Assembly (NCBI RefSeq): GCF_009859475.1
Contig: NZ_CP044549.1
Coordinates: 4,588,001-4,652,000 of the forward strand
DNA: 64,000 nt
Direction: 5' to 3'
From: Hydrogenophaga sp. BPS33
GTDB lineage: Bacteria; Pseudomonadota; Gammaproteobacteria; Burkholderiales; Burkholderiaceae_C
Shown: in pieces, positions 18,732-28,500 of the stretch
How the letters are laid out: every line of letters starts with the position of its first letter
Position numbering within the stretch: position 1 is the first letter of the stretch
The notes under the pieces: model-generated
The model's input: only the letters and a program-made list of their open reading frames with translations
The model's database searches: none
Told to the model about the DNA's origin: nothing
Position numbers and translations under genes: made by a program

Positions 18732-19595
18732 ATGTCCAAATACAGCCCTCTGCTCAACAATCCCGGTAGCTTGCACACACTGCTGTCCGTGGCGGACTCG
18801 GAAGATCTCGCTCTGCTGGCCGACTACATCTCTGACAACGGGTCGGGCCGGTTGTCGCTGAGCAACGATGCTTGTAAACGGTTGACCGCATGCAGTAACC
18901 ACAAACTTTTCACGCCAGGCGACCGCTCGCTCGTAGCCAATGAAATTCTCCTGTTTGGTGGAAACTCCATCGCCAATGTCTATCGTGGATTCTTCAAGAA
19001 AAGTGCTGACAACGCGGGCGCGACGGCAACGATTGACTATGCCGAGTTGGTGAGCGATGTAGCGAAGAAGGTGGATGCTTCCTTCGGGGAGGGCGCGTCC
19101 GTGCCTGAAATCGAAGACGCCATACTGTTGCGAATTTTCAAGCAGGCGTTCGACAAGATGCCGGAAGCTGAGCGAAAAAAGGTACTAGAGGAGCTGGGCG
19201 TGACAAGCTTTGGAGCGCTTCGCGGTGTGGGCGCAGGCGCAGTGGTCAGCGCAGCGCTGTCCATGGCTAGCTTGAATGTCGCCTCCTCCGTCGCTTCCGC
19301 TGTTTCGGCCCAAGTCTTGGGCCGGGCAGCCATGACCTCTGCATCGTTGGTGGGCTCGCGAGGCCTGGCGGCGATCGCCGGGCCTGTTGGCATCGCTGTC
19401 GCCACACTCTGGACACTGGCCGATCTTTCGAGCCCGGCTTATCGCGTGACGCTGCCTTGCGTGGTGCAAGTGGCCTACATGCGCAAGAGGTATCTGGCAG
19501 AGCTTTACGCAAACAAGTGCCCTCACTGCTCTCACGACAACCATGCTGCCGCCAAGTTTTGCGGCGAGTGCGGCAAGGCTCTGGAAGCTTCCTGA
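18732..19595 (+). CDS. YaaW/UPF0174-family protein with C-terminal zinc ribbon
   Basis: 287 residues, starting 3 bp after the XRE stop. It shares signature blocks with E. coli YaaW (UPF0174): LLFGGNSIANVYRG near residues 74-87 and AYRVTLPCVVQVAYMRKR near 236-253, with a hydrophobic Gly/Ala-rich centre between them. Unlike YaaW it ends in a zinc ribbon (CPHC then CGEC, about 262-281). UPF0174 has no established function. The shared operon with an XRE regulator and a glycine-zipper membrane protein suggests a regulated membrane-acting system. Confidence 0.8.
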   Translation: MSKYSPLLNNPGSLHTLLSVADSEDLALLADYISDNGSGRLSLSNDACKRLTACSNHKLFTPGDRSLVANEILLFGGNSIANVYRGFFKKSADNAGATATIDYAELVSDVAKKVDASFGEGASVPEIEDAILLRIFKQAFDKMPEAERKKVLEELGVTSFGALRGVGAGAVVSAALSMASLNVASSVASAVSAQVLGRAAMTSASLVGSRGLAAIAGPVGIAVATLWTLADLSSPAYRVTLPCVVQVAYMRKRYLAELYANKCPHCSHDNHAAAKFCGECGKALEAS

Positions 19596-19719
19596 GATCG
19601 CCACAGACAACGGCCTTTCGCCGGACGTCCGGGCGTATGCTGTGTGCGAGGTTATCTTCGCAACCCTTTTGCCTCGATCAGGTTCCCAATGTCACGGCGC
19701 GCGGTTGCTCAATATCGGA

Positions 19720-20006
19720 CGTAGCCCGATGAGCCCGAGCAGCGGGCCAGGCAACAGCACCCACGACACGGCACCCGCTCGATGTCTCGCAAGGCATGCT
19801 CACCTGACAACGCCGCTTGTGAAGGCTTCTTCGGTCGGCTGAAGAACGAGCTGTTGTATCCTCGGCACTGGAAGAACGCCACCATTGAGCAATTCATCGA
19901 GGCGGTCGACTCCTACATCCGCTGCTACAACGAGAAGCGGATCAAGATCTCTCTTGGCTCTCTCAGCCCTACCGAATACCGGGTGAGCCTTGGACTTGCG
20001 GCATAA
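19720..20006 (+). pseudogene. IS3-family OrfB C-terminal remnant (right)
   Basis: From about 19782 the frame encodes the end of an rve-type transposase: SPDNAACEGFFGRLKNE, which contains the catalytic glutamate, then FIEAVDSYIRCYNEKRIK and LGSLSPTEYRVSLG. This is typical of IS150/IS3-group OrfB. Sequence before it is degenerate and the two upstream catalytic aspartates are missing. With the left remnant at 15778-16310 it brackets the XRE/YaaW module. Confidence 0.7.
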
Positions 20007-20265
20007 AACCGGTCCAAGTTTTTATCCGCCCCCCCCGACGGAGCATTTTTACATGCTCGCCGAACCGATCGCACGCAACGTGCGCTGGCCTCCGCCGCCA
20101 GACTTACGCTTTCAACGAACTCGTGTGAGAGCGCCCCAAAGAAAAAGGCCACGTGCGCGGCCTTCGTCAATCATAGGGGGCAGTTGCGTACTCAATGCGT
20201 TTCGTCCCAGTGGAATGGCTTCAACGCAGGCTGCGTGTGCACGGTTACCGCAGGGCCATGTCAGC

Positions 20266-20868
20266 TCAATGGCGCTCGGTCCCAGCGCGACGTAGAAGCA
20301 CCACCTCTCCCGGTATTGAAAAACCAGCTCTCCGTCCTTTGACCTCCTCAAACTCGGCATCGGAGTGTTCTATACAGGCGTTGTAGTTCGGACCCGAGGT
20401 GTTCGTCAGGGCCTGCCATCCGACTAGGTAGCCGTCCAGGTCGTCACCGCTGAGATGGTGACGCATGTCGATTACCCAATCGCGTCCAATGAAGACGATT
20501 CGCACGACGCTCTGTCCCTCACAGATGTTGAGGCACTCGACGTGCCAAAGGGGAATGTAGATGGCGTCGTCCTCCGGACCCAAGAAGGCGAAAGACTCCT
20601 TGTATTCAAGGTTCTCCGACTTCAGGTTGATGTCCTGCAACGGGAGGGAGCATTTGCTCAAGAGTTCGGCCTTTTCGTAGTGGTCAGCACGTACGAAGAG
20701 CACATGATGTGAGGCCGGGCACGAATCGCTCGGACCTGGAAGCCAGACCTCAGCGCCATACAGAGTTCCCCAGTCGTTCTCTGGCAGACCGGCCTTCAGG
20801 TCGAAGATTCCTCTAAAGCGGTCCTCAGCTTCGGACATGGACAAGATTTGGTTCGTGATTGCGTACAT
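20266..20868 (-). CDS. Hypothetical protein
   Basis: 200 residues, soluble-looking, acidic, no signal peptide or membrane segment. Landmarks are a LPENDWGTLYGAEVWLPGPSD stretch (about 29-49) and a FIGRDWVIDMRHH stretch (about 127-139). No domain is recognised. It stands alone, with IS debris on the left and the IS-interrupted gene on the right. A start at the ATG near 20838 is also possible. Flanking sequence at 20007-20265 and 20869-21127 shows no gene. Confidence 0.55.
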   Translation of the reverse strand: MYAITNQILSMSEAEDRFRGIFDLKAGLPENDWGTLYGAEVWLPGPSDSCPASHHVLFVRADHYEKAELLSKCSLPLQDINLKSENLEYKESFAFLGPEDDAIYIPLWHVECLNICEGQSVVRIVFIGRDWVIDMRHHLSGDDLDGYLVGWQALTNTSGPNYNACIEHSDAEFEEVKGRRAGFSIPGEVVLLRRAGTERH

Positions 20869-21234
20869 GGGTAGTCAGTGGTGGGTCTTGCGACGCCAGG
20901 GTGGCGACAACTCATATAGCGACCGTCTGCCTAAATTTTTACCCGTTTCAGGCTTTCTTCTTCTCGAGACCCGAACGACCGGTCTAAAGCAACAGATCAG
21001 ACACAAAATCCCGAGCATCCGACGTCAACGGCTGAGAGCGACAACGCGTGCCGTGAAGGGATAAACCAGGTTCATATATTTGTAGATCACGGGAAAGCCG
21101 TGAGAAGCAACACCAAAGGACCTCAGCGTGAACACATCCGACATTGCCCCTCTTCGCCCCATTCAAGGAGAACACGTTCCCTTTGACGCCCGCTGGGGTA
21201 ATCCCCCCGAATTCCACGGCTCCGAGAAGTAGAG

Positions 21235-22059
21235 CTATGCGGCCATGGCCAGCCGCTGTTTCGGGGTGATGCCGCCCAAGGCCATGTTTGGGCGCTCATG
21301 GTTGTAGCGCCACATCCACTGCGTGGCGTACTCGCGAACCTCGTCGAGGTCGCTCCAATGGTACTGGGACAGCCACTCGTAGCGCACCGTTCTGTTGAAG
21401 CGCTCGACGTAGGCATTCTGTTGGGGCTTGCCCGGCTGGATGTGCTCGATATGAATGCCTCTGGCACTGGCCCAGTTCAGCAACGTGGCACTGATGTACT
21501 CCGGCCCGTTGTCACAGCGAATCACGTTGGGCCTGCCGCGCCAAGCCATGATCTGCGCCAGGGTGCGGATCACACGCTGCGAGGGCAGCGAGAAGTCCAC
21601 CTCCATGCCCAGGGCCTCGCGATTGAAGTCGTCGATCACGTTGAGCAGCCGGATGCTGCGACCGTCCTCCAGTTGGTCGTGCATGAAGTCCATCGACCAG
21701 ACCTCGTTGCTGTGCTTGGGCACCGTCAGAGGCTCGGGCTTCTCGCGCACCAGGCGCTTGCGCGGCTTGATGCGAAGGTTGAGCTCCAGCTCCCGGTAAA
21801 CCCGATACACGCGCTTGTGGTTCCAGGGCAAGCCGCGCACGTTGCGCAGGTGCAGGAAGCACAGGCCAAAGCCCCAGTTGCGGTTGTTGTCGGTCAAGCG
21901 CAGCAGCCATTGGGCGATCTCGTCGTCCTCAAGGCCGCGACGGGCCTCGTAGCGGTAGCAGGCCTGGCTGATCTGGAATGCCTGACAAGCAGCCCTGATC
22001 GACAGCCCGCGCTGGCGCACAGCTTGTTGTGCCATCTCGCGTCGGCGAGATGGCTTCAC
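21235..22059 (-). CDS. IS3-family transposase OrfB (rve integrase core)
   Basis: 274 residues from a GTG at 22059; in vivo it is probably made as an OrfAB fusion by -1 frameshifting on the AAAAAAG run at 22060-22066, just before the orfA stop. DDE residues are in place: aspartate in WSMDFMHD, aspartate in RCDNGPEY and glutamate in VERFNRTVR. The C-terminus ends [12 protein letters not shown] as usual for the group. It appears functional. Confidence 0.88.
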   Translation of the reverse strand: MKPSRRREMAQQAVRQRGLSIRAACQAFQISQACYRYEARRGLEDDEIAQWLLRLTDNNRNWGFGLCFLHLRNVRGLPWNHKRVYRVYRELELNLRIKPRKRLVREKPEPLTVPKHSNEVWSMDFMHDQLEDGRSIRLLNVIDDFNREALGMEVDFSLPSQRVIRTLAQIMAWRGRPNVIRCDNGPEYISATLLNWASARGIHIEHIQPGKPQQNAYVERFNRTVRYEWLSQYHWSDLDEVREYATQWMWRYNHERPNMALGGITPKQRLAMAA

Positions 22060-22322
22060 CACTTTTTTGCGAGTGCCTCCGCCACGACCTCGGCTTTGAG
22101 CTTCTCCTCGACATACATCTTGCGCAGCCGCGCGTTCTCCGCCTCCAGCTCCTTCATGCGCGCCATCAGTGAGGCATCCATGCCGCCGAACTTGGCCCGC
22201 CACTTGTAGAACGTCGCCGAGCTGATCCCCAGCTCTCGGCAAAGCTCAGGCACCGTTAGCCCCGCCTCCGCCCGCTTGAGTGCGTCGATGATCTGGCTGT
22301 CGGTAAATCGCGATTTCTTCAT
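22056..22322 (-). CDS. IS3-family transposase OrfA (HTH_Tnp_1)
   Basis: 88 residues. It starts [15 protein letters not shown] and has the HTH core [20 protein letters not shown], followed by a leucine-zipper-like segment with [10 protein letters not shown]. This is the DNA-binding and multimerising half of the transposase. The stop overlaps the start of orfB and a slippery A6G run, the classical IS3 arrangement. Confidence 0.88.
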   Translation of the reverse strand: MKKSRFTDSQIIDALKRAEAGLTVPELCRELGISSATFYKWRAKFGGMDASLMARMKELEAENARLRKMYVEEKLKAEVVAEALAKKW

Positions 22323-22786
22323 GGTAGAGATTCTCCTGTCAGAGTCTCTACTTCTCAGCTCAATGGTTTTGCGGGGGGATTACCCTGGCACATTCGCCAA
22401 TTTGATACAGCCGAAGGCACCCACTATGAGGTCAGGGACTCACGCGGCGAAGTTGTTGCAGGAAACATCAAGTGCCTCGAGCATGCACGGCTCTTCGCTC
22501 TCTCGCCGTCATTGCTCTCAGACTTCGACCGTCTCACGAACGAAGCGCAACGGGTCCTGCACTTCATGGTGGACGAGCAAGAAGGCAACCTGGACCTCCG
22601 AGAGGTAGCGGAGGACGTAAACGGCCAGTGGGAAAGCGTCTCTGACGGAGCGCCCAAGTTCGCGCAATGGCTACTGGACATTGAGGACCTGCGAGCGACC
22701 ATTGGTCCTCAATCGCCGGTTGAGGGCGTGGCGAGGCAAGGCGTGCTCGACCTCGACCATGAGGATTGAAGAGGCTTACCGGAGGA

Positions 22787-23863
22787 ATGAATAAATGCCA
22801 GTGTCTACAGAGCAGGAAGGAGCCTACTCAAATGACCTGGATCAGCCACATCTCAAAAAGCGCCGCAGATGGCCACCTGCACTGCCACACCCAGGGCCTT
22901 GACGGTCTTCAGTCCGTCCTGCCAATCCATCAAATCCCTGAACGACTAAAACTTGGTGGAACTAGCCTTGCAGCCACATTGGACTCAAAGGCTCATTCTC
23001 TCGACAACATCTCGCTTTACTTGAATCTGATGGGTTGGGAAGAGCTCCCACCTCAAGGTCAAGCACTCCACCGTTTCACCACTCCAAGCCAGGAGATTTG
23101 GGTACCCAGCCAGCTCCTCGTTCAGTCGCTTCACTGCAAAACACCTCCACTTTCCAACTGGCTCTTGAGCCCGAGACCACCCACTGAGTCCTGCCGACCT
23201 ATCTACGGGTCTCCGACGAGCCAGGTCGATACCTTGCCAACTCTTCGGCGAACATCCATTTGGGCTAGCGGTACTGCGCAGCAACGTCTGGGTTGGTTGG
23301 TTCACAGCAGATCTGCGATGCGAAGCTGGGCAAGCACATACAGGCACGCGCTTGATGGCCGCCTAGACTGCGCCATGCCAGATGCCGTGCTTGAGTGCTG
23401 GGTTCGTGGCACTGCCTTCAAAGACATCTTCTGCGTCACGTCTTTAAAGGTGGCGAGTATTTCCTGCGAGGATATCTACACGCGCGACCATGAGCGCTCG
23501 CAAGTATTTCACTGGAGTCTAAAAGCTCAACGTCTAAGAGACTACGTCGATGCTGTCCAACAGAGGTCAAAGATTCATCTTTCCAGCGCAAGCGAAGTCT
23601 CAGACGCCGAGGTCGGTGAGATTCTTGACGTGCTGTACGCGGGCAACCTGCTGAAGTGCCGCGCCACACGTCTCAACGAAACTGCGGCTCTTAAACGGCA
23701 GCTGAACGCCCTAAAAATCAAACTGCAAACTTATTGTCGATGGTCTGAGTTGCCAGGAGAGAAGGCGGACATGCAGTACGCGCGCAGACGCGTCGCAAGC
23801 CTCACTAAGGCAGGTAAATGGGAGGCTGTTCGCGACATCCTCTTGAAGGAAACTCGCTCCTGA
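22787..23863 (+). CDS. Hypothetical protein, start uncertain, possibly frameshifted near its N-terminus
   Basis: An open frame of about 358 residues runs from ATG 22787 (TTG 22766 is also in frame). The strong GGAGGA at 22781-22786 touches this ATG but sits about 8 bp before another ATG at 22795, in a different frame, which gives only 35 codons (MPVSTEQEGAYSNDLD and on). The original start may therefore be 22795 with a frameshift in the first 100 bp. The C-terminal two thirds look like real protein (LDGRLDCAMPDAVLECW about residue 200; a helical LNALKIKLQTYCRW segment near 320). No domain is recognised. It follows the IS-split gene by about 20 bp, so the two were probably co-transcribed. Confidence 0.5.
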   Translation: MNKCQCLQSRKEPTQMTWISHISKSAADGHLHCHTQGLDGLQSVLPIHQIPERLKLGGTSLAATLDSKAHSLDNISLYLNLMGWEELPPQGQALHRFTTPSQEIWVPSQLLVQSLHCKTPPLSNWLLSPRPPTESCRPIYGSPTSQVDTLPTLRRTSIWASGTAQQRLGWLVHSRSAMRSWASTYRHALDGRLDCAMPDAVLECWVRGTAFKDIFCVTSLKVASISCEDIYTRDHERSQVFHWSLKAQRLRDYVDAVQQRSKIHLSSASEVSDAEVGEILDVLYAGNLLKCRATRLNETAALKRQLNALKIKLQTYCRWSELPGEKADMQYARRRVASLTKAGKWEAVRDILLKETRS

Positions 23864-24000
23864 AGCGCTTCAAGGTGTGATACCGATGCTGACCCGACGG
23901 AAGCGCGCTCTTCAAATCGTCAGGATCTCTGGCCGGTTGACTTGCATGGAGCAGGTGTCCATGGATTTGAACGAAGAGAGCGAGCCACGCCACACTCGGT

Positions 24001-25212
24001 GTGTTTGTGCGCCCGCGCCGACCGCCCGACCAAGAAAGACTTGAGCACATCACCCATTCTCTTTGGCTCCGCCTCAGAGATCGCCTCGTGCTGTTCAGGC
24101 GTAAGCGGCTTGAGCGTGTCGAACCTTTATCCGGTTTCGTCCGGGTAGCGGTTCGAGGCAACAAGCTCTGCAGGTTGCATATCCATTTCACTCGTCATTT
24201 CGCCTCCACGATCTCGAGTAGGAGCTACATCATCGCACCAGCTAGACGCGTCAACGTCTACGAGCGCAAGACGAGGAGGACGCGCAAGCGCGAGTTCCTT
24301 GATGAGATGAACCTGGTGGTGCCGTGGGCCGAGCTGGTGTCGTTGATTGCCCCGCATGCACCTGGCACTGGCGCCAAAGGCGGTCGCCCGCCGTTTGCGG
24401 TCGAGACGATGCTGCGCATCCACTTTCTGCAGCAGTGGTTCAAACTGTCGGACCCTTCGATGGAAGAGGCGCTGTACGACACGCCGATGTTTCGGGAATT
24501 CACCGGGTTGGATATGGGCGAGGAGAACCTGCCTGACGAGAGCACCATTCTTCGGTTCCGTCACCTGCTGGAGAAGAACAACCTGAGCCTGCAGATGCTG
24601 GCCACGGTCAACGCCACCCTCACGGCCAAGGGCCTGTTGCTCAAGCAGGGCACAGTGGTTGATGCCACGCTGATAGCCGCGCCCAGTTCGACCAAGAACG
24701 CCAGCGGCGAGCGCGACCCTGAGATGCACCAGACGAAGAAGGGCAACCAGTGGCACTTCGGGATGAAGGCTCACATCGGTGTTGATGCCGATTCGGGCTT
24801 GGTGCACACAGTGGTGGGCACAGCGGCCAACGTCAACGACGTGACGCAGGCCAGTGCGCTGGTGCATGGAGAAGAAACAGATGTGTTCGCCGACGCGGGC
24901 TACCAGGGCGCTGCCAAGCGCGAAGAGACGCAAGGCATTGATGTGAACTGGCATGTGGCGCTGCGCCCGGGCAAACGCCGGGCCCTGGACACGAGCACAC
25001 CGTTGGGCGCGGTCGTGGACAAGCTCGAACACGTGAAGGCCAGCATCCGGGCCAAGGTCGAGCACCCGTTCCGGGTCATCAAGCGCCAGTTCGGGCATGT
25101 GAAGGTGCGCTATCGAGGGCTTGCCAAGAACACGGCGCAGTTACACACGCTGTTTGCGCTCTCCAATCTGTGGATGGTGCGCCGAACGCTTTTGCAAGAG
25201 GTCCGGGGATGA
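24001..25212 (+). CDS. IS5-family transposase, 5' end apparently truncated
   Basis: From about 24259 the translation matches IS5-type transposases: KREFLDEMNLVVPWAEL, MLRIHFLQQWF, DTPMFREF, DESTILRFRHLLE, the first catalytic aspartate in TVVDATLIAAPSSTKN, HQTKKGNQWHFGMKAHIGVD, a second aspartate in FADAGYQG, and VEHPFRVIKRQFG with the catalytic glutamate. The roughly 10 residues that normally precede this block are missing; the upstream in-frame sequence (24001-24250) looks unrelated. I find no left terminal repeat matching the downstream sequence, so the element is probably 5'-truncated. A short tail (to about 25352) may hold the right end. The gap 23864-24250 contains no other gene. Confidence 0.75.
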   Translation: MFVRPRRPPDQERLEHITHSLWLRLRDRLVLFRRKRLERVEPLSGFVRVAVRGNKLCRLHIHFTRHFASTISSRSYIIAPARRVNVYERKTRRTRKREFLDEMNLVVPWAELVSLIAPHAPGTGAKGGRPPFAVETMLRIHFLQQWFKLSDPSMEEALYDTPMFREFTGLDMGEENLPDESTILRFRHLLEKNNLSLQMLATVNATLTAKGLLLKQGTVVDATLIAAPSSTKNASGERDPEMHQTKKGNQWHFGMKAHIGVDADSGLVHTVVGTAANVNDVTQASALVHGEETDVFADAGYQGAAKREETQGIDVNWHVALRPGKRRALDTSTPLGAVVDKLEHVKASIRAKVEHPFRVIKRQFGHVKVRYRGLAKNTAQLHTLFALSNLWMVRRTLLQEVRG

Positions 25213-25512
25213 GTGCGCCCAAAGGAGACAAGAGGCCGCCAACGGGACGAAAACCGGCCCTGAAATGACCCGCGTCGCGTTGCGGCTTCCGCCATCTGAA
25301 ACATCGCGCATCAGGGCGCATTGCGGCGAGCGTTGTGCAGACCTTCCCTAGTGAGTGCACCAAGCATTCGCCTCCTCCGTGACCAATTTCTGGCATCTGT
25401 GGCCACGTCTCTGTTAGGCTCAATCGCTTAAAAACCATAACGTCAAGCCGGGGATGAATCTCAGTATACGGTAGTGACTAAATAACAATCGCTATTGAGG
25501 AAGGCAATATAA
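25213..25512. other. IS5 tail and promoter region of the Detocs operon
   Basis: The first 140 bp are GC-rich IS5-like tail; from about 25425 the sequence becomes AT-rich. A GAGGAAGG ribosome-binding site lies at about 25496-25503, 9 bp before dtcA. A TATACG hexamer near 25464 is a possible -10. No gene is seen. Confidence 0.45.
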
Positions 25513-28500
25513 ATGAAGAGCTTGGGAAAAGAAGACCACGCCACAACCACAATACAAAACAAAGTGAGGGGACTGGTTTCAGCCTACAGATCAAAAAAGT
25601 TCATTATAGACCGTAGAGACGACCCACTGCGAGACTTACGGATTGGTATCAGACATCAGTTCCTAGATGCAAGAGCGGTCTTGAGTCAAACGCAGTTCGA
25701 ACCATTCATTCAATGGGTCGATACGCAATTGACAGCTCAGGCCACGGACTATTTTCGCACTTCAAGTTCCTACGATGATCTAGCAGGTGTGCATGATGCT
25801 CCTGTTGTGCCGCTTGAGCGCGAGTTGACGTGGCTCACGGCGCGCCTCAAAGCCCTCAAGGATAGAGTCAACACCTTCCTGCAATTGAAGGAGCTCGTCG
25901 AGCTATCCACGATGGCGCGTGGATATGAAGATGCCATCAGATGTATCTCTCAAATCGAAAAATTTCTTGGCTGCTCCATGTGGTCGGTGCAAATGCGCAT
26001 CGCCCTCGAACACCAGGCCGGTGGGCTGGAGCGACAAAAAAAGTATGTAAGCGAAGTCCGTTCTGTTTTTCGCAGCGGGCTGCTAGGCTTCGTCGCTTAC
26101 CACACGAGTGTGAGAAATGAAGACAAAACGACCTCAGGCAAGTTTATCGACGACATCTGCGGCCGTATAGAGAGAAACCCCAAGTACAGCGATGGAGTAA
26201 AGACTTACCTGAAATGCATCTTGGCGCAAGAGTGGCCGCAATCAGAGGACAAACTATCAGAAATTCTCAGAGTCGCGCAGAGTCATTCGTTTGCTGACAT
26301 GTATGAATCGCTGATAGGCGTGTCTCAGGTACTGATTCGAAATGGGGTGTCGGGCGGCACTCGCACGACTTTGCTTCGTTGCCTGAGCGAACTGAGCCGA
26401 CATGTCAGGGACGTGCGTATTGGAAAAGCTCTGTTCATTCTCACAGAGGGAGACCACGAAGGCACTCTTCACCAGCGCAATACAACGCTTTCCGATTCGC
26501 TTTTTCTCGCGAATACTGGCAGGCGTGTCCGCAAACCATTTGCGCCACCGCATTTTGCCGACCCTTGGTTCTGGATCTACTCAGGCTTTCAGAGGGCCAT
26601 TATTGGAGCATCTCGAAATCGAGTACTCCGGCAACCTGCAGATCTTCCATTGTTGCTCGGACGCGTCTTAAATCAGCGAAATCAGGAAGAGGACTCCCTA
26701 GCCCACATCTCAAAACTAAATCTCAACTTTTCAGGTTTAAGGGTGATAACGGGCCTTTCAGAATTTTCACAGATTCTTCGAGTGCTAGATGTGGATCAAA
26801 TCTTGAGCCCACATTTCGTTGGCCTTAACAGCCCAACTTTTGGGATCGAAGATGTGCCATTGGGCGCGCAGTCTTGGAGCGCATACCGGCAAAGGATAGA
26901 CGCCATCGAGGATACCCCTACGAAACAGGCGTGGCAAATCTATCTAGATGGGACCGCTGGAGAGGAAGGGACGCCAGAAGAGAAGCCGGAGACTTCAGCG
27001 GTCACGCTGCTTCGTGCAATAAGGCTTTTCAACACTAAGGACTTTTCGAGAGCTTCTGACGTGCTGCAGCGACTCACGAACGATAAGAGAGCGATCGACG
27101 CCCACTCCCTAGTGACAACACTGCAATTGCGTGCCCTCAGCAATTATGGCGCAAGAAAGAAACTCATTGAGCTAGTCGCTTATGAAGGGACAAAGGGTCA
27201 TCAATCCGCTTCTATTCTTCCAATAAACCAGCTATTTGAAAGATATCAATGGGAAGACTTTGCCTCATGCTCTGATTCTGTGAGTGCATCCATCGCCCTC
27301 CAATTGTGGCTCGCCGAACGAGATAACGAGGAAGTATTGAGCTGGCTTAGATTTGCCACAGCGAAATTCTTGAAAATATCAGATTGCAGGCTACCTTCGC
27401 GCTTGATAGATTCTGCAGAGCGACCACCTTCCTGCCAACTAATATACTTCCTGAAAAACGTTTGCACCACTTCCATTTTGGATGTGTCGCGCGTTTTGAA
27501 GGGGACGCGACAAGTGCTTGAAGAGCGACAAGCCATTTTCGCAGCGCTTAGAGAACTGGACCCACAGTCCAAGGAAGAGTACCAAGACGAGATTTCCTCT
27601 ATTGGCAATGATTTGGCCTTGCAAGAGGGTCAATCTATCGTAGATCAGTCAAGAATTCACGTCGACGCCATCGCACTTAAGAAATGGGCGGTCCGAGAGT
27701 TGGCAGAAGACTTTGAACGCTACTTAGATTTACTGAAAGTCGACCTAAGACAGACCAAAGACTTTGACGAAATTGTCAAAGAACTGCTCGATGGCAATCT
27801 CCCACGCGACACGTTCACACCCGAAAACGAAGCCGATGCCCTTCTCTACTCGATGCTGCGAAGAATCGCGGAAGAGTTTCTATTAAATCCAACATTTGGC
27901 TTTGACTTCTACCTCAGCAAACGTGTGAGGCATCAGTCTTTCATCGGACTAATCAGAGGTCCACTGGAATTCTCAAATCTCATCACCACCCGCGAATCTG
28001 AGGGAAGCAAGTATCGAGACAATACTTACTGGATGGAGAAATTTGTAGAAATTGGGACATCCGGCGCAGACCAGATCAACGAGTTGCTGCTGCGATTTGG
28101 AGCGCGATTCGATGATATTCTATTTAATGCCAAAAACAACTTGTTTCACGTCAGATCAGCAGAGAAACCAATAGGGCTGCTTGGCGTTGAGCTAACGTCT
28201 CAACACATCATGGTTGTTCGAGCGCTGGTTCACCCAGATGAAGAGGTTGGCGATTTCGTTGATACAGCATTAGCCATGATATGGGCCTCGTTAGAACACA
28301 GCCTAATCGCCGTTCGCAAACTGATTGCGGATGATATTCAGATAAAGATTGCAGCATACTTTGATGAGTTGAAAGCTGGCGTGAGGAAAATCGCTGACAC
28401 CGGTGAGAGCTTAGTCGAGTTTAACGCCCAGGTCGGACAGAGTTCAGCTGAGGTCCAGCGGGCTCTCGATGACGCGTCTCGTTGGTTCGCGCGTGCGAGT

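Larger units (their letters stand above)
21197..22384 (-). mobile_element. IS3-family insertion sequence (IS407-like), intact ends
   Basis: 1188 bp. The terminal inverted repeats start GGTAATCCCCCCG at 21197 and, reversed, at 22384; both ends also share a GAGAAGTAGAG block further in. A 4-bp target duplication CTGG lies at 21193-21196 and 22385-22388, as expected for the IS51/IS407 groups. It carries overlapping orfA and orfB on the minus strand and splits the small gene at 21128-22769. Confidence 0.9.
21128..22769 (+). pseudogene. Small gene of the 1-267 family, interrupted by an IS3 element
   Basis: A GTG at 21128, 7 bp after an AAAGGA ribosome-binding site, opens a frame that runs 23 codons to TGG at 21194-21196, where the IS begins. 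Removing the IS (21197-22384) and one copy of the 4-bp duplication restores one continuous frame to the stop at 22769, giving a 149-residue protein. Its C-terminal half (after 22500) aligns with the fragment at 1-267. A downstream piece (ATG 22512) is still open but would lack the first 64 residues. Function unknown; soluble, acidic. Confidence 0.75.

Noticed and set aside
20930..20980. Possible additional transposon-end repeat (ACCCGAACGACC near 20970)
   Set aside because: Only one partial match, not phased with others, and in the middle of the island.
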